Below are positions 14,890-15,490 of a stretch of 15,490 nucleotides of DNA, piece after piece (the stretch's first letter is position 1; each line of letters opens with the position of its first letter). Under the pieces are notes generated by a model. It did not search any database, had not been told where the DNA came from, and saw only the letters and a program-made list of their open reading frames with translations. Position numbers and translations under genes: made by a program. Source of the DNA: Christensenella sp. UBA5893 (GTDB lineage Bacteria; Bacillota; Clostridia; Christensenellales; UBA1242); assembly GCA_002431905.1 (NCBI GenBank), contig DJER01000008.1, positions 1-15,490 on the forward strand. The letters run 5' to 3'.

Positions 14890-15490
14890 ATGCTGTTTTT
14901 GTTAATGTTATGCTTGTGCCTGTTGTTGTTGGCAAATAATTGTTGTAAGTTTTCCCGTCGTCCCCAGTCCATGTGCCACTTGGCAAAGCAATGTTAGTTT
15001 TTGGGTTTATTTTAGGAGATTTTATTGTCGTTAAGTTAGTACAATTTTCTAAAAAATAACTATATGATGAATATGATGTTACTTTTGACAAGTCAAAACT
15101 GCTTAAATCTAAACTTGTTAAACTGCTACATTTATAAAACATATAACTCATGTTTGTAACATTGGATGTATCAAACTTACTTACATCCAAACTTGTTAAA
15201 CCGCTACAAGAATAAAACATATAACTCATGTTTGTCACTTTTGATGTGTCTAAACTTCTTAAATCCAATGATGTTAAACCGCTACATTCATAAAACATAC
15301 TACTCATATTTGTAACATTTGATGTGTTAAAATTGTTCAAATCCAAAGCTGTTAAACTGCTACATCCATAAAACATACTACTCATATCTGTAACATTAGA
15401 TATATCAAAACGACTGACATCTAGACTTGTTAAACCGCTACAGGAAGAAAACATACCTTCCATATATTTCACATTTGATGTATTAAACTT
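14888..15490 (-). CDS. BspA-like surface protein, DUF285 leucine-rich repeats (5' part outside window)
   Basis: The last 200 codons of a larger gene; the frame is open to the window edge, and the GTG at 15472 is an internal Val codon of a repeat (FNTSNVKYMEGMF), not the start. Repeats of 26 residues have the pattern LTSLDLSxFDTSNVTNMSxMFYxCSS, typical of DUF285/BspA-like leucine-rich repeats found on cell surfaces of gut and oral bacteria. After the last repeat comes FLENCTNLTTIKSP, then a short end with LPSGTWTGDDGKTYNNYLP. No membrane span, sortase signal or charged tail is seen at the C-terminus, so any anchor must be N-terminal or absent. Binding to host or microbial partners is known for some relatives and is only a guess here. 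It is not related in function to the housekeeping genes beside it. Confidence 0.88.
   Translation of the reverse strand, partial: KFNTSNVKYMEGMFSSCSGLTSLDVSRFDISNVTDMSSMFYGCSSLTALDLNNFNTSNVTNMSSMFYECSGLTSLDLRSLDTSKVTNMSYMFYSCSGLTSLDVSKFDTSNVTNMSYMFYKCSSLTSLDLSSFDLSKVTSYSSYSYFLENCTNLTTIKSPKINPKTNIALPSGTWTGDDGKTYNNYLPTTTGTSITLTKTA
15113..15490. repeat. 78-bp tandem repeats within the BspA-like gene
   Basis: TAAAACATA or close variants recur at 15135, 15213, 15291, 15369 and 15447 (the last as GAAAACATA), exactly 78 bp apart, each unit encoding one 26-residue repeat. The units are similar at DNA level as well as in protein, so copy number could change by slippage or recombination. Confidence 0.85.

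Noticed and set aside
14908..14925. LPTTTG near the end of the BspA-like protein as a sortase signal
   Set aside because: It does not fit LPxTG, and there is no following hydrophobic span or basic tail.
15113..15490. Regular repeats as a CRISPR array
   Set aside because: The 78-bp units are coding throughout, with no alternating repeat and unique spacer pattern, and no cas genes are present.

Overview
The window is A+T-rich bacterial DNA of the low-GC Bacillota type. Every intact protein gene is on the minus strand, so the natural reading direction is from the right edge to the left. The gene order queA-tgt-yajC-(small membrane protein)-secD-secF-recJ-rel-hemZ, followed by rpsO-pnp, is typical of Clostridia. 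Standard genetic code, GGAGG-type ribosome binding sites, sigma-A-like promoters and a HemZ-type radical SAM protein agree with that. I infer an uncultured, probably gut-associated, clostridial lineage; the exact taxon cannot be told from the sequence.

Layout in transcription order. (1) The end of a secreted BspA-like protein made of 26-residue DUF285 repeats (14888-15490, cut by the window edge), ending in a strong hairpin terminator. (2) A 246-base gap before queA. It holds a previously hidden plus-strand remnant that I read as the C-terminus of a SufU/IscU-type iron-sulfur scaffold protein, a short degenerate repeat-like sequence, and a second terminator-like hairpin. (3) Operon queA-tgt-[27-codon membrane peptide]-yajC-TIGR04086 membrane protein, closed by a terminator at about 11194-11230. 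The first two genes make queuosine in tRNA; the rest belong to the Sec cluster. (4) secD-secF, with its own perfect consensus promoter (TTGACA, 17 bp, TATAAT) flanked by TGTGTA/TACACA repeats, and its own terminator. (5) recJ-rel-hemZ, tightly overlapping: a DNA repair exonuclease, a (p)ppGpp enzyme and a radical SAM protein. (6) rpsO-pnp: ribosomal protein S15 with a structured leader, an intercistronic hairpin, then polynucleotide phosphorylase and a final terminator. (7) A 93-base left edge containing copies of the repeat-like sequence seen near queA.

The content is mostly housekeeping, and I see no defence island, prophage or biosynthetic cluster. The unusual points are these: a Rel protein whose hydrolase (HD) residues are gone while the synthetase looks intact; a SecD/SecF pair lacking the membrane Asp/Arg residues known to carry protons in other SecDF proteins; an unannotated 27-residue membrane peptide just before yajC; a probable near-leaderless queA transcript; paired TACACA sites around the secD promoter; and the SufU remnant. 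There is no gene-free stretch longer than 300 bases.
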